From: Forficula auricularia
Taxonomy: Eukaryota > Arthropoda > Insecta > Dermaptera > Forficulidae
Direction: 5' to 3'
Assembly (NCBI GenBank): GCA_024734495.1
Contig: JALMQS010000681.1
Coordinates: 7,225,542-7,289,541, forward strand
Length of the DNA stretch: 64,000 nucleotides
Positions 53,085 to 63,720 of this stretch are shown here, in pieces. A program made the position numbers and the translations under genes. How positions within the stretch are numbered: position 1 is the first letter of the stretch; each line of letters starts with the position of its first letter. Below the pieces are notes generated by a model, which saw only the letters and a list, made by a program, of their open reading frames with translations, searched no databases and was not told the origin of the DNA.

Positions 53085-54590
53085 ATTTTATTAAGAGTTG
53101 AAATTTTATTAAAATCACCCATAATTAATTATAATTATTTATTGAACACGAATAAATTATAAAATAAAACTACAACCGACTTATTTTGTGATCGTTATCA
53201 AGGACGAGCGCTAGGGTGGAACGAAAATACACATTTTGATTTTTACTTTATCCAATGCGAAGCATGGGAGAAAGTATTGTAATCGCTCTCGAGGCAAGCG
53301 CAACTTCAAAGGGTCCTCAGGTAAAGACTACGGAACCCATGGACTCAATTAAGGTCACAAATTGAAGTATTCAATGAGAATGAATTTTAGCACGTGACGG
53401 TTTTGCCAAAAATTTCCTGGGATCTCGCCGAGAGGCCAAAAAATGCCATTTTTTTGGAAGTGCGTGCGGATGGATGGATGGATGTGTGTGTGTTATCGTT
53501 TTTTTCGTCCACGAATTTTTCCACACCGTTGCACCGAATGAATTGAAATTGAAAACCTACCAGTATTTTAACAAAATGAAGCGCTGATTAGTTTTTGGTA
53601 CATATCGGTCTACAAACATTAGTACTTTATTTCAGTACTTTTTTAGTTTTTTCTAAATATCATGAAAATGACTTAACCAATTTTGATGAAATTTAATATC
53701 CTAATTAAGTACCTTTGGACCCACAAAAAAGGTTAAATAAAGTTTTTAGTAAAATTATATTTTAAAGTACTTTACTCTAGAACATATTAATATTTCAAAT
53801 GAATTTGGATAAAGTTTAGCAACGATCCGTTGCAGTTTATTTTTATTTGTAATAGCGTGGAAAAGTTGTCTTTAGTAGTAGAAAAAGAGGAAAACAAAAT
53901 ATAAAAGTCATTGGAGCATGTTTCATAAATTAACAGATTTGGCTAGGTTCTTATTCTTTTTTATTTTTTTTTTATATGTATGTAAAAACAATAAATTTTT
54001 ATTGTAATACCACAACATAAATGTTAATTGATGTAAAAAAGCCATAGAAATTTTTATAGCATGTCTTGAGGAGCCGTAAGAACGATACAATTTGATAAAA
54101 GTGCAATTTTTTTACTATTATTTCGAATGATGTTGCATATTTTGTAATATAAATAATTTTTATATCATTTTCTTGTATTACAACTAAATTTTGGTACAAT
54201 TAGATGCAGAAGAAAACATTAAAAACATCTTTCAAAATTTTTTTTGAAATTTTTAACAATATTAAAGCTCTTTGCGGCTAAGGCACCTAAGATATTGAAA
54301 TTTGACAACCAAATTTTGTCCTTTCTTTATGAACTTTTTTTTTTTTTTTTTTTTTAGCTGGCTGACATGCTACCGCCTAGCCTACCCGACCCCCCCTTTA
54401 TGAACTTAAAATGAAAAAATTTCGGGCATTATTATAAATACAAAATAAAAAAAATTTTTAAAAAAAGGACATTTTCGTTCCACCATAATAAGCACCCAAT
54501 AAGTCAAGCAAACATTGTAGTTTTATTTTATTATTTATTCGTTTTCAATAAATAATTAATTATGTGTGATTTTAATAAAATTTCAACTGT
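53085..54590. mobile_element. 1.5-kb element with about 125-base inverted termini
   Basis: Left: 'gttgaaattttattaaaatc', 'attaattataattatttatt', 'gggtggaacgaaaatac'. Right (54470-54590): 'attttcgttccaccat', 'attatttattcgttttcaat', 'gattttaataaaatttcaac'. A third partial copy of the terminus follows at 55125-55215. Inside are 'gagaaagtattgtaatcgct' and 'tttcgtccacgaatttttcc', related in design to the ACTTTACCATA family. No transposase ORF is visible. Confidence 0.65.
54337..54396 (-). mobile_element. SINE copy 3: head only plus poly-A
   Basis: It has a perfect 11-bp duplication TTTATGAACTT (54326-54336 and 54397-54407). On the minus strand it reads a G run, GTCGGGTAGGCTAGGCGG (A-box region), TAGCATGTCAGCCAGCT, then directly poly-A. 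The B box and body are absent. Confidence 0.88.
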
Positions 54591-54754
54591 TAAACTATAG
54601 GTAAGTTTTAATACAATCAAACCTAAATAAGCGAGAGTTCAAGAGACTGGGAAGTTTTTCTCGCTTTCAGAGGGCTTTCACTAGCGTACTGAGTTTGTAA
54701 AAGTTTTCACTTTTTCCTCTAATAACATACTATTCATTTTTTTTTAATTGGTAT

Positions 54755-55078
54755 TGTAGCGGCCCGCTTCTTGCTCGCGGCGACGTAGTCGCGGGGCACG
54801 CCGCCAGATGACTCAGTCGGATCGTTGCGTCTATTTTGCGCTGAGTGAAGTATTATCACCCATGCTATAATTGAAGCGACTCGACTTCGACTGAGAAGCG
54901 AACGGATTCGACATACGAATTTGGAGGGGCCAAACGCCAACCAGCAGCCCCTCCCCTGCACACACCCTATATGAACACGCAACCTACAACCTGCACTCAA
55001 CAGATTGTTAGGACCCCATCGACTTGATGGGGGCGCACAAAAGCACCACACAGCACTCACCTCACGAGAGCCCTAACA
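54755..55078. mobile_element. Solo LTR of an LTR retrotransposon
   Basis: A 324-base GC-rich block begins TGTAGCGGCCCGCTTC, ends GAGCCCTAACA and is flanked by the perfect 4-bp duplication GTAT (54751-54754 and 55079-55082). TG...CA termini, length, composition and duplication size fit a Gypsy- or BEL-type solo LTR, produced by recombination between the two LTRs of a full element. Orientation is undetermined. Confidence 0.85.
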
Positions 55079-55082
55079 GTAT

Positions 55083-55816
55083 TATAAATGATTTACCGGA
55101 TTTTGTTTAAAAAAACTACTTATTTTAAAATTTGAATTTTTATTTAAATCACACATAATTAATTATGATTATTTATTGAACACAAACAAATTATACAATA
55201 TAACTATTTATTTTAGTTTACCTCTAAAAATTCAAAAGCATACATCTAGTTGTAGTCTTGAAAGTAACCGTAAGATGGCACTTGAAGTACAAATACAAAA
55301 TTCATATTCGTTTCCGCTTCAATCGGCATTTTTCTTGGCTGGTTTCTTTTTCTTTTCTTTTTTTCTCCTCTCTCCTTTCTCATCTCTCCGTTGTCTCGGT
55401 TATAGTGCAATTTTCTTTTTTCTTTTTTTTCTTTTTCCCTCTTTGCGCTCTCACTGATGTGAAAATTTATTCTCATCTCACGATCTATCTTTCTGCGCTG
55501 AATCACAACTTGCTCTTCAACACACAGAGGATAAAAAAAGATACTTATATTTTTAAACAACTTTATACTATACTTTTGATTCTACGAATGAAAAACAATT
55601 GTAGAATTTTCTACAAGTTAGTAGATTTTAAAATTTTTCTATTTACTGTTAATTTATACTAGGTACCTATTTCAAGTTAGCAAAAAAACTAAAAACGACT
55701 TTAGCTCAGATTACCATGGCCTCTATTTATATATTTATTTACTTCAAGAAAAGAACACACTATTAGACAAATTAAGAGATTTACCAGGAAATTATGGATG
55801 TACAGAAATTAAATGC
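55083..55816. other. Intergenic with pyrimidine-rich tract
   Basis: A third copy of the 53085-type terminus lies at 55125-55215, and a TC-rich stretch at 55335-55445. The open frames over the tract are low-complexity and not credible as genes. 'ttatggatgtacagaaatta' (55792) recurs at 57982. Confidence 0.45.
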
Positions 55817-56206
55817 TTTTGAAAAACTGCAATTTTTTTTTAAAAATTCGCAATATTTCCTTCATAAAAATAAAAACCACTCATCCTAGAAACTTGATTT
55901 CTATCTCATTCTCTAGGAAATTTTGTTGAATTGAACGTTTACTTGGACTACTTTTTTGATAAAACTCTTAGATTTATAGATATCCAGCATTTTCCATAAC
56001 AGGATATGTTCGAATCCTCAGAAGTATCATGGAAAATGCTGGATATCTATAAATATAAAAGTTTTATCAAAAAGTAGTCCAAATAAACGTTCAAGTCAAT
56101 TAAATTTCCTAGAGAATGAGATAGAAATCAAGTTTCTCGAATGAGTGGTTTTTATTTTATGAAGGAAAAATTGCGATTTTTTCCAAAAATTTGCAGTTTT
56201 TCAAAA
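55817..56206. repeat. Foldback element, arms about 175 bases
   Basis: 'ttttgaaaaactgcaatttt' at the left is mirrored by 'aaatttgcagtttttcaaaa' at the right. The innermost arms 'gatatccagcattttccat' and 'atggaaaatgctggatatc' are exact, with a 35-base loop. Stem sections such as 'ctcattctctaggaaatttt' are also mirrored. No hammerhead core was found. Confidence 0.8.
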
Positions 56207-56944
56207 CTTCAACCTCATTGCGGCACGGATTACCATATATCCAATTAAGATGAAACTTTGTTAGAATTGTAGAAAATTTAATCTAGTCTAAAAATGTATA
56301 GAGTGGTCTTTGTCAAAAACGTGCTCCTTCATGGTCAAAATGGGAAAATATCGAGAAAAAAAGTGCGAGTTTTTGGGTGATCCGGGGAGGCTCCCGAGGT
56401 CGAAAACTTGGATTTTGCATTTGAGCCCAAACGGTTGGTAGGAGAAAAAAATCTTAGAAAATGAAATTTGTAGGAAATTTTATGAACTTTCATTTTGAAT
56501 AGGAAGGTTATTTACGAAAAGTTGATAGTTTTCGAGTTCTATTCGAACAACCGCCAAAAAATGGAAATTTTCACCTTTTTTTGAATTTTCTACAATGTTG
56601 CTTCTCGAAATTTTGGTGGGAAACCTCAGGTTTGGATTCAGCGCCCCAAAAAACATATATAATGCCAAAAAATCAGAACTATCCCAAAAAATCAGAACTA
56701 TCCCAAAACTTTCCCGATAAAAACACAATTTGACTGGATTAATTTACAAAATTGGCATAAGAGTTTATACCAATCAAACGTTTAGAAGGCGAAAAAAGTT
56801 AAAGAAAGATTAAACGACATAAAGGAAATAAGAGTAAGGAATATCAATTATTGGGATCCATAAAGAACGAAGACCTGAGAGCACCAAGAGTCGGGTTTGC
56901 ATGAAATTTGGCTGGAAGCTCATTCCAAAAAAAAGTAATACTAA
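56207..56944. other. Intergenic, nothing recognised
   Basis: A short direct repeat, 'tcccaaaaaatcagaactat', occurs near 56673 and 56688. No gene or known repeat. Confidence 0.4.
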
Positions 56945-57770
56945 ATACTCTTTTTATCATAATGATGAGAGAAGGAGTTACACCAAAAAGGTGCAACCCC
57001 TAAAAGGCCTGGGTTGACCCCTCCATCGTGAAAAGAAGAAAGAATTTTATGGGTTGGGCGCGGGTCGAAGGTATCTGTGGAAACGGGTCTTAAATAGCTG
57101 AAGGTTATAAGTCGCGGGAAAGATGGTGGCAGGGAGCGAGTTCCAGTCTCTGGAGGTCATAGGGACAAAAGAATTGGCGAAAGCGCTTGTTCGACTTTTA
57201 ACCAATTTGACAGCGAAGGGGTGCTGAGCACTAGAAAACCGCGTGTTTCTCGCAAAGAGGGCATTAGGGGGGATAATTGATATCAGCTCGACTGAACAGA
57301 CACCGTGATAGTATCTGCGGTACAGGGAAAGGGCACAAACGGTTCGTCGGTGAGCCAGGGAGTTGAGTGAGTTGGTTAGAGCCGGTTCTCGTATTAGTTT
57401 AATTGCTCGCTTCTGAATTGCATCCAGTGTAGCAAGAGACTGCTTGGATGCACCCCTCCGCAGACGAGAGCCATATTCGAGACAGGGACGAATTTGGGCC
57501 TTATACAGTATAAGAAGTTGACTGGGAGTATAACAGCGTCTAGACCTAAATAGGAGACCAAGCTTGCGTGCTGCAGCTTTTAGCAGTGGTTGAGATATGG
57601 TCATTCCATGAAAGTCAGACCCTAGAGTTACGCCTAGCATTGAAATTCTATCCCTGAATTCTGAGTTTGAGTCGAATGATATGTTTGGGAGGTTTCTGTC
57701 GACGCGCCTAGAATAAGGCAACACTGAGTTTTCCCTGCATTGAAGTTAACTAAATTTTGGGATCCCAGTT
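56945..57770 (-). pseudogene. LINE copy D: Jockey/CR1-group, 3' part, least damaged
   Basis: The minus-strand frame 57724-57047 is open for 225 codons: NLPNISFDSN, SRLRRGASKQSLATLDAIQK, RAIKLIREPA, SIIPPNALFARNTRFSSAQH, TSRDWNSLPATIFPATYNLQ, ending TRFHRYLRPAPNP. It aligns end to end with copy B. The segment before it (57770-57725) shows the expected WDPK.LTS residues in another frame. The RT catalytic region is missing. Confidence 0.92.
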
Positions 57771-58418
57771 TTTAAGTTAGCATAAGTCTAAATACTGTTT
57801 CACTAAACGTATCCATAATTAAATTATTGAAATGGAATCGTAGGAAGTTGGACAAAAAAAATATAATTAAAAACAGAGTTTTATTATTTAATAATGCCGA
57901 CGATTCGTCACTTTATTTATGAGTTCTGCAGCGGCTGGAAATAATTAGACAAAGACAGTAATAGGAAATCTTAGTAAATTTTATGGATGTACAGAAATTA
58001 AATGGTTTTCCCAGACAAAAAAAAAAGTAAAAAAAATAAGGTTAATCTAAAAAAAAGTAATAGGAAATCTTGGTAAATTAAATTTGAAAATAGTTGGAGA
58101 ACTCATAAACAAATTTTAGTTTTAAGTTGACTATCTAAGGTTCAAAATTAAGAGAAAGGAAAAAGGTTTAGAAAAAATTAAAATTATTAATAAATTTTCA
58201 ACATAATAATCTAAAAAAGTTGAAATTTATGTAGGGAGAGTATTTATCTTTATTTAAAAATTTTGTGTGGATTTTCATGGAAGTTCTAAAATAAGGAGGG
58301 GTCAAGAACTCAAAATTATTAAATATCCAAGTCTAGAGAATCAAGAAAAGCTGAAATATAGATTAAGAGAAGAGGTTTTTATTTAAAAAAAGTGTATACC
58401 ATGTGAAGATAAAATAAG
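57771..58418. other. Intergenic, nothing recognised
   Basis: AT-rich. It shares 'ttatggatgtacagaaatta' with 55792, otherwise no matches were noticed. Confidence 0.4.
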
Positions 58419-59080
58419 CTGAAGTGTTCTGATGTGGCCATCCATTTGACTTTACCATACAACCTGGCCCCTCTCTTATATTTAATATTTAATAAAATTA
58501 TTTATAATCACGTAGGGTAGGAGGGTTAGTTTTTCCATTTTTAGACTTCTGATTATGTATACAAAATTTGGTTGAGTTTGGTAGAAGAGCCTATATTTTC
58601 ATTTTTGACCATGCACCCCCCCCCTCCCTTTTGGGCGGTTAGTTTTTGCATTTTTAGACTTCTGGGGTCCCACTGATTATGTATACAAAATTTGGTTGAG
58701 TTTGCTCAAATGGCCTAGATTTTTAATTTTTAACCCCTCTCCACCCCTTAATTTTGGGTCGATATGCATCAAAATCTAATCAGCTCTTAATCTCAATGGA
58801 CCAAAACTACCTGTGAAATTTGGTTTCGATATTCACACTAGTTTTTGAGCTAGCTCGTCCACAAAAATTTGGTAACGCACGACAGACAGACTAACAGACA
58901 TTTTGACAAAACAATTATTATCTCGAAAAATATAATTTTTTCGATGGTCACTTATTAGAGCTTTTTTGTAGAGCGAAATGCCATGGTTTCGCTCAATTTT
59001 TTTAATCAAAATAGTTTCAGCCGTTTTTGAGATATTTCAAAAAAAAGAAAGGAAAAATAAAAAGTGAAGGAGTACTATTT
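58419..59080 (-). repeat. ACTTTACCATA-family repeat, minus orientation
   Basis: Read on the minus strand it ends with the 'gtggatggccacatcagaac' tail (about 58446-58427) after TATGGTAAAGT (58459-58449). It has two tandem units with G runs, and its 5' half contains 'ggacgagctagctcaaaaac' and 'atctcaaaaacggctgaaac'. The 5' terminus beyond about 59080 is missing. Confidence 0.8.
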
Positions 59081-59930
59081 TCGACTTCTGGCTTTTTTGT
59101 CACCAAAATTAGGACACGACTCAACTACAATTCGGTTAATGGGCTAGTTTTTGTCTCAGAACTCATTATAAAAACTCTTCTGATAAATAACTTTTTTTTG
59201 TTATATTAGTAATTAAGTTTTTTGTTTTAATGACAAAAGTTAATGAATATTTTAAATGTTTTTTCAAATTAATAAATTTATTTTGATTAGTAAATATTAA
59301 AACCTGGTTTTCCCGGGAATCCTGGAGAATATCTCTTTTCCCGGGAATGATTATTTGCCAGGGAATGAGAAACCCTAATTAGGCGTATATTGTTTCACGA
59401 GAAATGGTCGAAAATTGGAAGGGAATCCTTTAATAAAAATCTCCTTTAAAGGATATAAGAGTTTTAATATTAAAAGTTGTTAGCGATTCGTAATTTACAA
59501 AAATAATTTTTTCCCACCCCAAAAAACATAATTAGATAATATAATTTTTTCATGCCATGGGCGATAAACGCTAAAATCCTCCTGTGCTATACCAGTCTTA
59601 ATTTAATTTACTTCTTTTCGGAAGAATTAAAAAAATGCTTCACATAACTCTGAAAATGTACAGTAAACAAAAAGATACATTTCTTAATGTATTCCTCATT
59701 AATTAAACAACTCTGTAACTCTTAATAAAATATAATTTTAATTTTATTATTACATTAAATTTTGAATTTTGCAATTATAAACATTTTATGAATTTACTTT
59801 GCGAGGCCAGGGAAGGGAAAAAAATGAATTTACTTTTTAATACCAGCTGATATTAAAGCCGACAATTGGATTAATTTTTCAAAAAAAAAATTAATTTTTT
59901 TTGCCTGGTAAAAATACTTGTTGAATATTA
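59081..59930. other. Intergenic, nothing recognised
   Basis: AT-rich sequence without ORFs or repeats that I can identify. Confidence 0.4.
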
Positions 59931-60065
59931 ATTAAGTATGTTAGAAAGGTATTTGGACGGGAAAGTAGAAAATTAAACATAATTCTAATCGAATTTTCAG
60001 CGTAAATCAATGAGAATTTTTTGATTTTCTACTTTCCCGTCCAAATATCTTCTAACATACTTAAT
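59931..60065. repeat. Foldback element, arms about 45 bases
   Basis: 'attaagtatgttagaaaggt' and 'atttggacgggaaagtagaa' on the left are mirrored by 'ttctactttcccgtccaaat' and 'cttctaacatacttaat' on the right, with a spacer of about 45 bases. Confidence 0.85.
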
Positions 60066-60179
60066 TCACCAAATAATATGGATGGGATGAAGTTTAATAT
60101 TAATTCAATTTATTAAGAAATTTTTTTTATAGCTGTAGTAATTTATTTGTTTAGGTTTAAAATAAGAGACGTGCAGCTT

Positions 60180-61376
60180 CAATTTTTTCTTTTTATTTAT
60201 TTCTCAATTCCCACTAACGTTTCGGCCATTGGTTATGGCCATCTTCAGAGCTAAACAAAAGAACAATATTAATGACAACAAATCAGTCTCACCCGAGCAC
60301 ATAATCAATTACAATTTTATTTTTATTTTTCTGCTTACCGGGAATTAGTCAATATTTATATAATTTTTTTTTTTGATACACTTGTCATTAGTTAAAATTA
60401 TATACAAGAAACATAAATAAATAGGATATATACAAAACTTTTTACAGGGTTCGCCAGAAGGCCGAAAGATATAATCTTCTCAATTGTCTTTTTTCTTTCA
60501 AGACGAAATGTCGATTGCGAAATGGCTTCAAGAGTAAATCAATATAATTATTTTTCATTAACTGGTCATTATGACAAATTACATATAATGAGATATCTAT
60601 ATATAGACATAATATTTATTAATTTTCCTTTAATCAGGTTCGTCAAATTAATTACCAATTAACACGTTTCTATATGACAATATAGTACAATTAAATTCTC
60701 TCTTAAAATTTACAGTCTTATTTACAAATATATACATTGATTCCAAAATCTGCCTTTTCCATACATTATCTTCAAAGTGCAGAATTTTGGTGTTTTCAAA
60801 GTCAAATGTATGGCCTTCATCAAGGGCATGTGCGGCCAGTGCTATGTGTTTTTCCTCTCTTGCAACATTATATTTATGTTGAGAGATACGGCGGGCTAGG
60901 TATTGACAGGTCATACCCACATAGCACTGGTCGCAATCCCTGCAATTGATCCTGTATATCAAGTTTGAGTTATTTAGGTAGGGGGTGGGAGTTTTATTAT
61001 TATATGGTACATATATGATAGTGTTCTTATTGGTCTATAGCTGACCACAACACTATCATTTATATCAATTTCTTTATATTTTCGGATAAGCCAGTATATA
61101 TGTGAGGCTTCTATACAATTTTACAATGTTTGGGTTTGTATTAGGTGTTGTTATACCTCCCCTATGTTGACTGTTTCTCCTCTGTAGGCGCACAGTTCTA
61201 ACAAAATGCCTTGGGTAACCATTAACCACCAACAATTGTTCTATTTGCTGGTAGCATACATCTTTATATTCAGAATCGGATAATCTATCCGATCGAAGGA
61301 ACATGTTGAAGATCAAGTTCCTCTTATGAATAAGAGGGTGGTTTGAAAAATAGTTAAGAACTCTCATCGATTTCAT
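60180..61376 (-). pseudogene. Penelope-like retroelement: RT C-terminus, GIY-YIG endonuclease and 3' hammerhead
   Basis: On the minus strand the first frame (61376-61074) reads RVLNYFSNHPLIHKRNLIFN and VNGYPRHFV, the segment between RT and endonuclease in Penelope-like elements. The next (60962-60648) reads MIYRINCRDCDQCYVGMTCQ, then LARRISQHKYN, ALAAHALDEGHTFDFE and KRQILESMYI. This is a GIY-YIG nuclease in the Penelope form (IYRI..C.....YVG, R..QH, the His block and a Glu). GIY-YIG nicks the target for priming of reverse transcription. A break separates the two frames near 61000-61070, and the RT catalytic core is missing, so the copy is a 5'-truncated relic. Downstream, at 60248-60216, lies a hammerhead-like motif, as expected in the terminal repeats of these elements. 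Confidence 0.88.
60216..60248 (-). ncRNA. Hammerhead-ribozyme-like motif of the Penelope-like element
   Basis: Minus strand: CUGAAGA (60248-60242), an extra U, six-pair stem II GGCCAU/AUGGCC with AACCA loop, GAAA, then ACGU as palindromic stem III and U as cleavage base. Stem I starts with GCU/AGU. The core is complete. Confidence 0.72.
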
Positions 61377-61410
61377 ATCTCTTCTATTCTATTGTGTTCT
61401 TCTTCTTCTG

Positions 61411-62169
61411 ACTTTACCATACGCCTGACCCCTTATATTTAATATTTAATAAACTCATTTATAATCATTTAGGGGCGTAGGTCAAAAAATGAAAATCTAA
61501 GCCCTTGGACCAAACTCAACCAAATATTGTTCCTATACATAATCAGTGGGCGGTTAGTTTTTGCACATATAGACTTCTGGGGCCCACTGGTTATGTATAC
61601 AAAATTTGGTTGAGTTGGGTCCAAGGGTCTAGATTTTCATTTTTTGACCCTATATCCCCCCCCCCCAATTTTGGCCCCAGAAAAAAATCTTTTCGTTATT
61701 ATAAGTTAATTTTATAGTATATTCCATTTTTCTTGTTTTTTTTTTAGTTTGAAATCTTATAATTTTAATTTTTAAACTCCTCCCCCTCCCTTTGTTTTGG
61801 GGTCCGATTTCAACCAAAATCTAATCAGCTCTTAATCTCAATTCACCAAAACTACATGTGAAATTTCACTACAGTTTTTGAGCTAGTCCGTCCACAAAAA
61901 TTTGTTAACGCACATACTAACTATGGTAAGGTACTAACTAACGTATTATACTAACAGACATTTTGACAAATCAGTTATTATCTCGAAAAATATAATTTTT
62001 TTGATGATCACACTATTATGGCTTTTTTGTAGACCGAAATGTCATGGTTTCGCCTAATTTTTTTAATCAAAATAGTTTCAGCCGTTTTTGAGTTATTTCG
62101 AAAAAAAAGCAAAAAAACACTTTTTCCATACACGTTTACACTACATGACCATTCTCTATATGGTAAAGT
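61411..62169 (-). repeat. ACTTTACCATA-family repeat with exact 11-base inverted ends
   Basis: It begins ACTTTACCATA (61411-61421) and ends TATGGTAAAGT (62159-62169). The interior, in minus orientation, has two units with G runs and the 5' half of the family. This copy lacks the 'gtggatggccacatcagaac' tail outside the inverted repeat, so the tail may not belong to the mobile unit itself. Confidence 0.8.
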
Positions 62170-62734
62170 AAAAAATAAAGCGGTTTTTCGTAGATATCAC
62201 AGAACAATGAAGAAGAAATATGTGTAGTTGAAAAGACTGAAAATAACGCGTTTATTTAAAATGATTATTTGCTGGTTGAGTGGTAGGTATATCTAAAGAT
62301 GGAAAGCTGACTTAATATACCTACAATAAAAGGATGTGTGGGGATCCCGTTAAGACATCAATATTCGTGGCGGCTTAAGGCTGCCTTATTTATATTCCTA
62401 CTTGGGTTAGTATTGGTAACCAAAGTGCTAATATTGGATATTTAGATACATCTTCACATTCGCTTTATGTCACTATAGTTCTTCCCTCTAGGATTCTCTA
62501 GTTGATAAGTTCTTTAAAGTTTAAACCCCACAAGTTTTCTTATTTTTATCTGAAGTGTACTTTAAACTGTTTCTCACGAAAGTCTTTGAGTAGCATCTAG
62601 ACTTGTAGACTCATCCACGCTTGTTATGAAAACAAAACACTCGTTAAGAGTAGTTGATTCACCATCATAACTACAAATTTACAATCCGTTCTTTCAAAAT
62701 CCTTATAGAAAATATATATTATATCTTATTATAT
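62170..62734. other. Intergenic, nothing recognised
   Basis: No gene or repeat was recognised. Confidence 0.4.
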
Positions 62735-63720
62735 TAAACGAGCAAAGTTTGTATATATATATATCCGGTCGGTTTCTCGAAAACGGTTCTAACGATTTGA
62801 CAGAATGTTTTCTACATTTGATTCAATCGCGAATCTAATGTAGGGAATTTTTGTCAAATATTGAGTGAAAATATTAATATTTGAACTTATATATTTCTAA
62901 CTTGAAATAATGATATTAAATAAATTATATTTTTTCTCATTAATTTATCAAAGAATAATTGATACGTCAACGAGAATTATTTTGACCGCGCTGATTTGAA
63001 AAAGATATTTTTATCTCGCGAGACTACTGCGGATTAAGCTATTGGAGTCTGCGGAGTATTAAGTCTGGACCAAGAGAGAAAAAGATGTGATCCACCTAGC
63101 TACAATCTAACGTCATTTCGCGTATAGCCCGCTAGACATTCGGATGTATCACCAAGTGAAATCTCAGATGTTATATATTCGATCTCCCAGTCCAGAGCGC
63201 TAGATCTATTAGCTTGTATGTAGATGCTTGCCTCAAATATATAACATCTGAGATTTCAAATTCACTTGGTGATCCATCCGAATGTCTAGCGGGCTATACG
63301 CGAAATGACGTTGGATTGTAGCTAAGTGGATCACATCTTTTTCTCTCTTGGTCCAGACTTAATATTCCGCAGACTCCAATAGCGTAATCCGCAGTAGTCT
63401 CGCGAAATAAAAATATCTTTTTCAAATCATCGCGGTCAAAATAATTCTCGTTGACGTATCAATTATTCTTTGATAAATTAATGAGAAAAATATAATTTAT
63501 CTAACGATTTGGATGAAATTCACTGGTTAGGAGGGTTTTGTGTTGGACATTCGATCTGTCACGGTCTCATCTTCGGCTAAGTTGTTTTTGATGGGATTTT
63601 TGTTAATTGAAATAATTATTCACAGATGGTTGTCTCGATAAAAATATTTATTTATATTTTTATTCAATTTCGTTTTAATAAATAATTGGTTTTTCAATTT
63701 TATATCCCACAATAAGATTA
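62735..63720 (+). repeat. Dispersed repeat R2, copy 2, split by a foldback
   Basis: It matches 38345-38611 on either side of the insertion at 62800-63499: 'attaaacgagcaaagtttgt' and 'tctcgaaaacggttct' before, 'gaaattcactggttaggagg' and 'catcttcggctaagttgttt' after. It continues into 'ttttatatcccacaataaga'. Confidence 0.85.
62800..63499. mobile_element. 700-base foldback element with perfect 12-bp target duplication
   Basis: Direct repeats TCTAACGATTTG at 62788-62799 and 63500-63511 flank it. Inside, arms of about 245 bases (about 62926-63172 and 63248-63499) mirror each other, for example 'cgcgagactactgcggatta' against 'aatccgcagtagtctcgcga', around a loop of about 75 bases. The left end has an extra unpaired 125 bases with its own small hairpin ('ctacatttgattc'). 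No ORF and no clear hammerhead core. Confidence 0.88.

Noticed and set aside
55176..55662. Overlapping ORFs on both strands rich in Phe/Ser or Lys/Glu
   Set aside because: They are translations of a pyrimidine-rich tract, with low complexity and no start or splice context.
62800..63499. Hammerhead core inside the 700-base foldback
   Set aside because: CTGAT-like strings occur, but no GAAA at stem II distance and no cleavage site were found.
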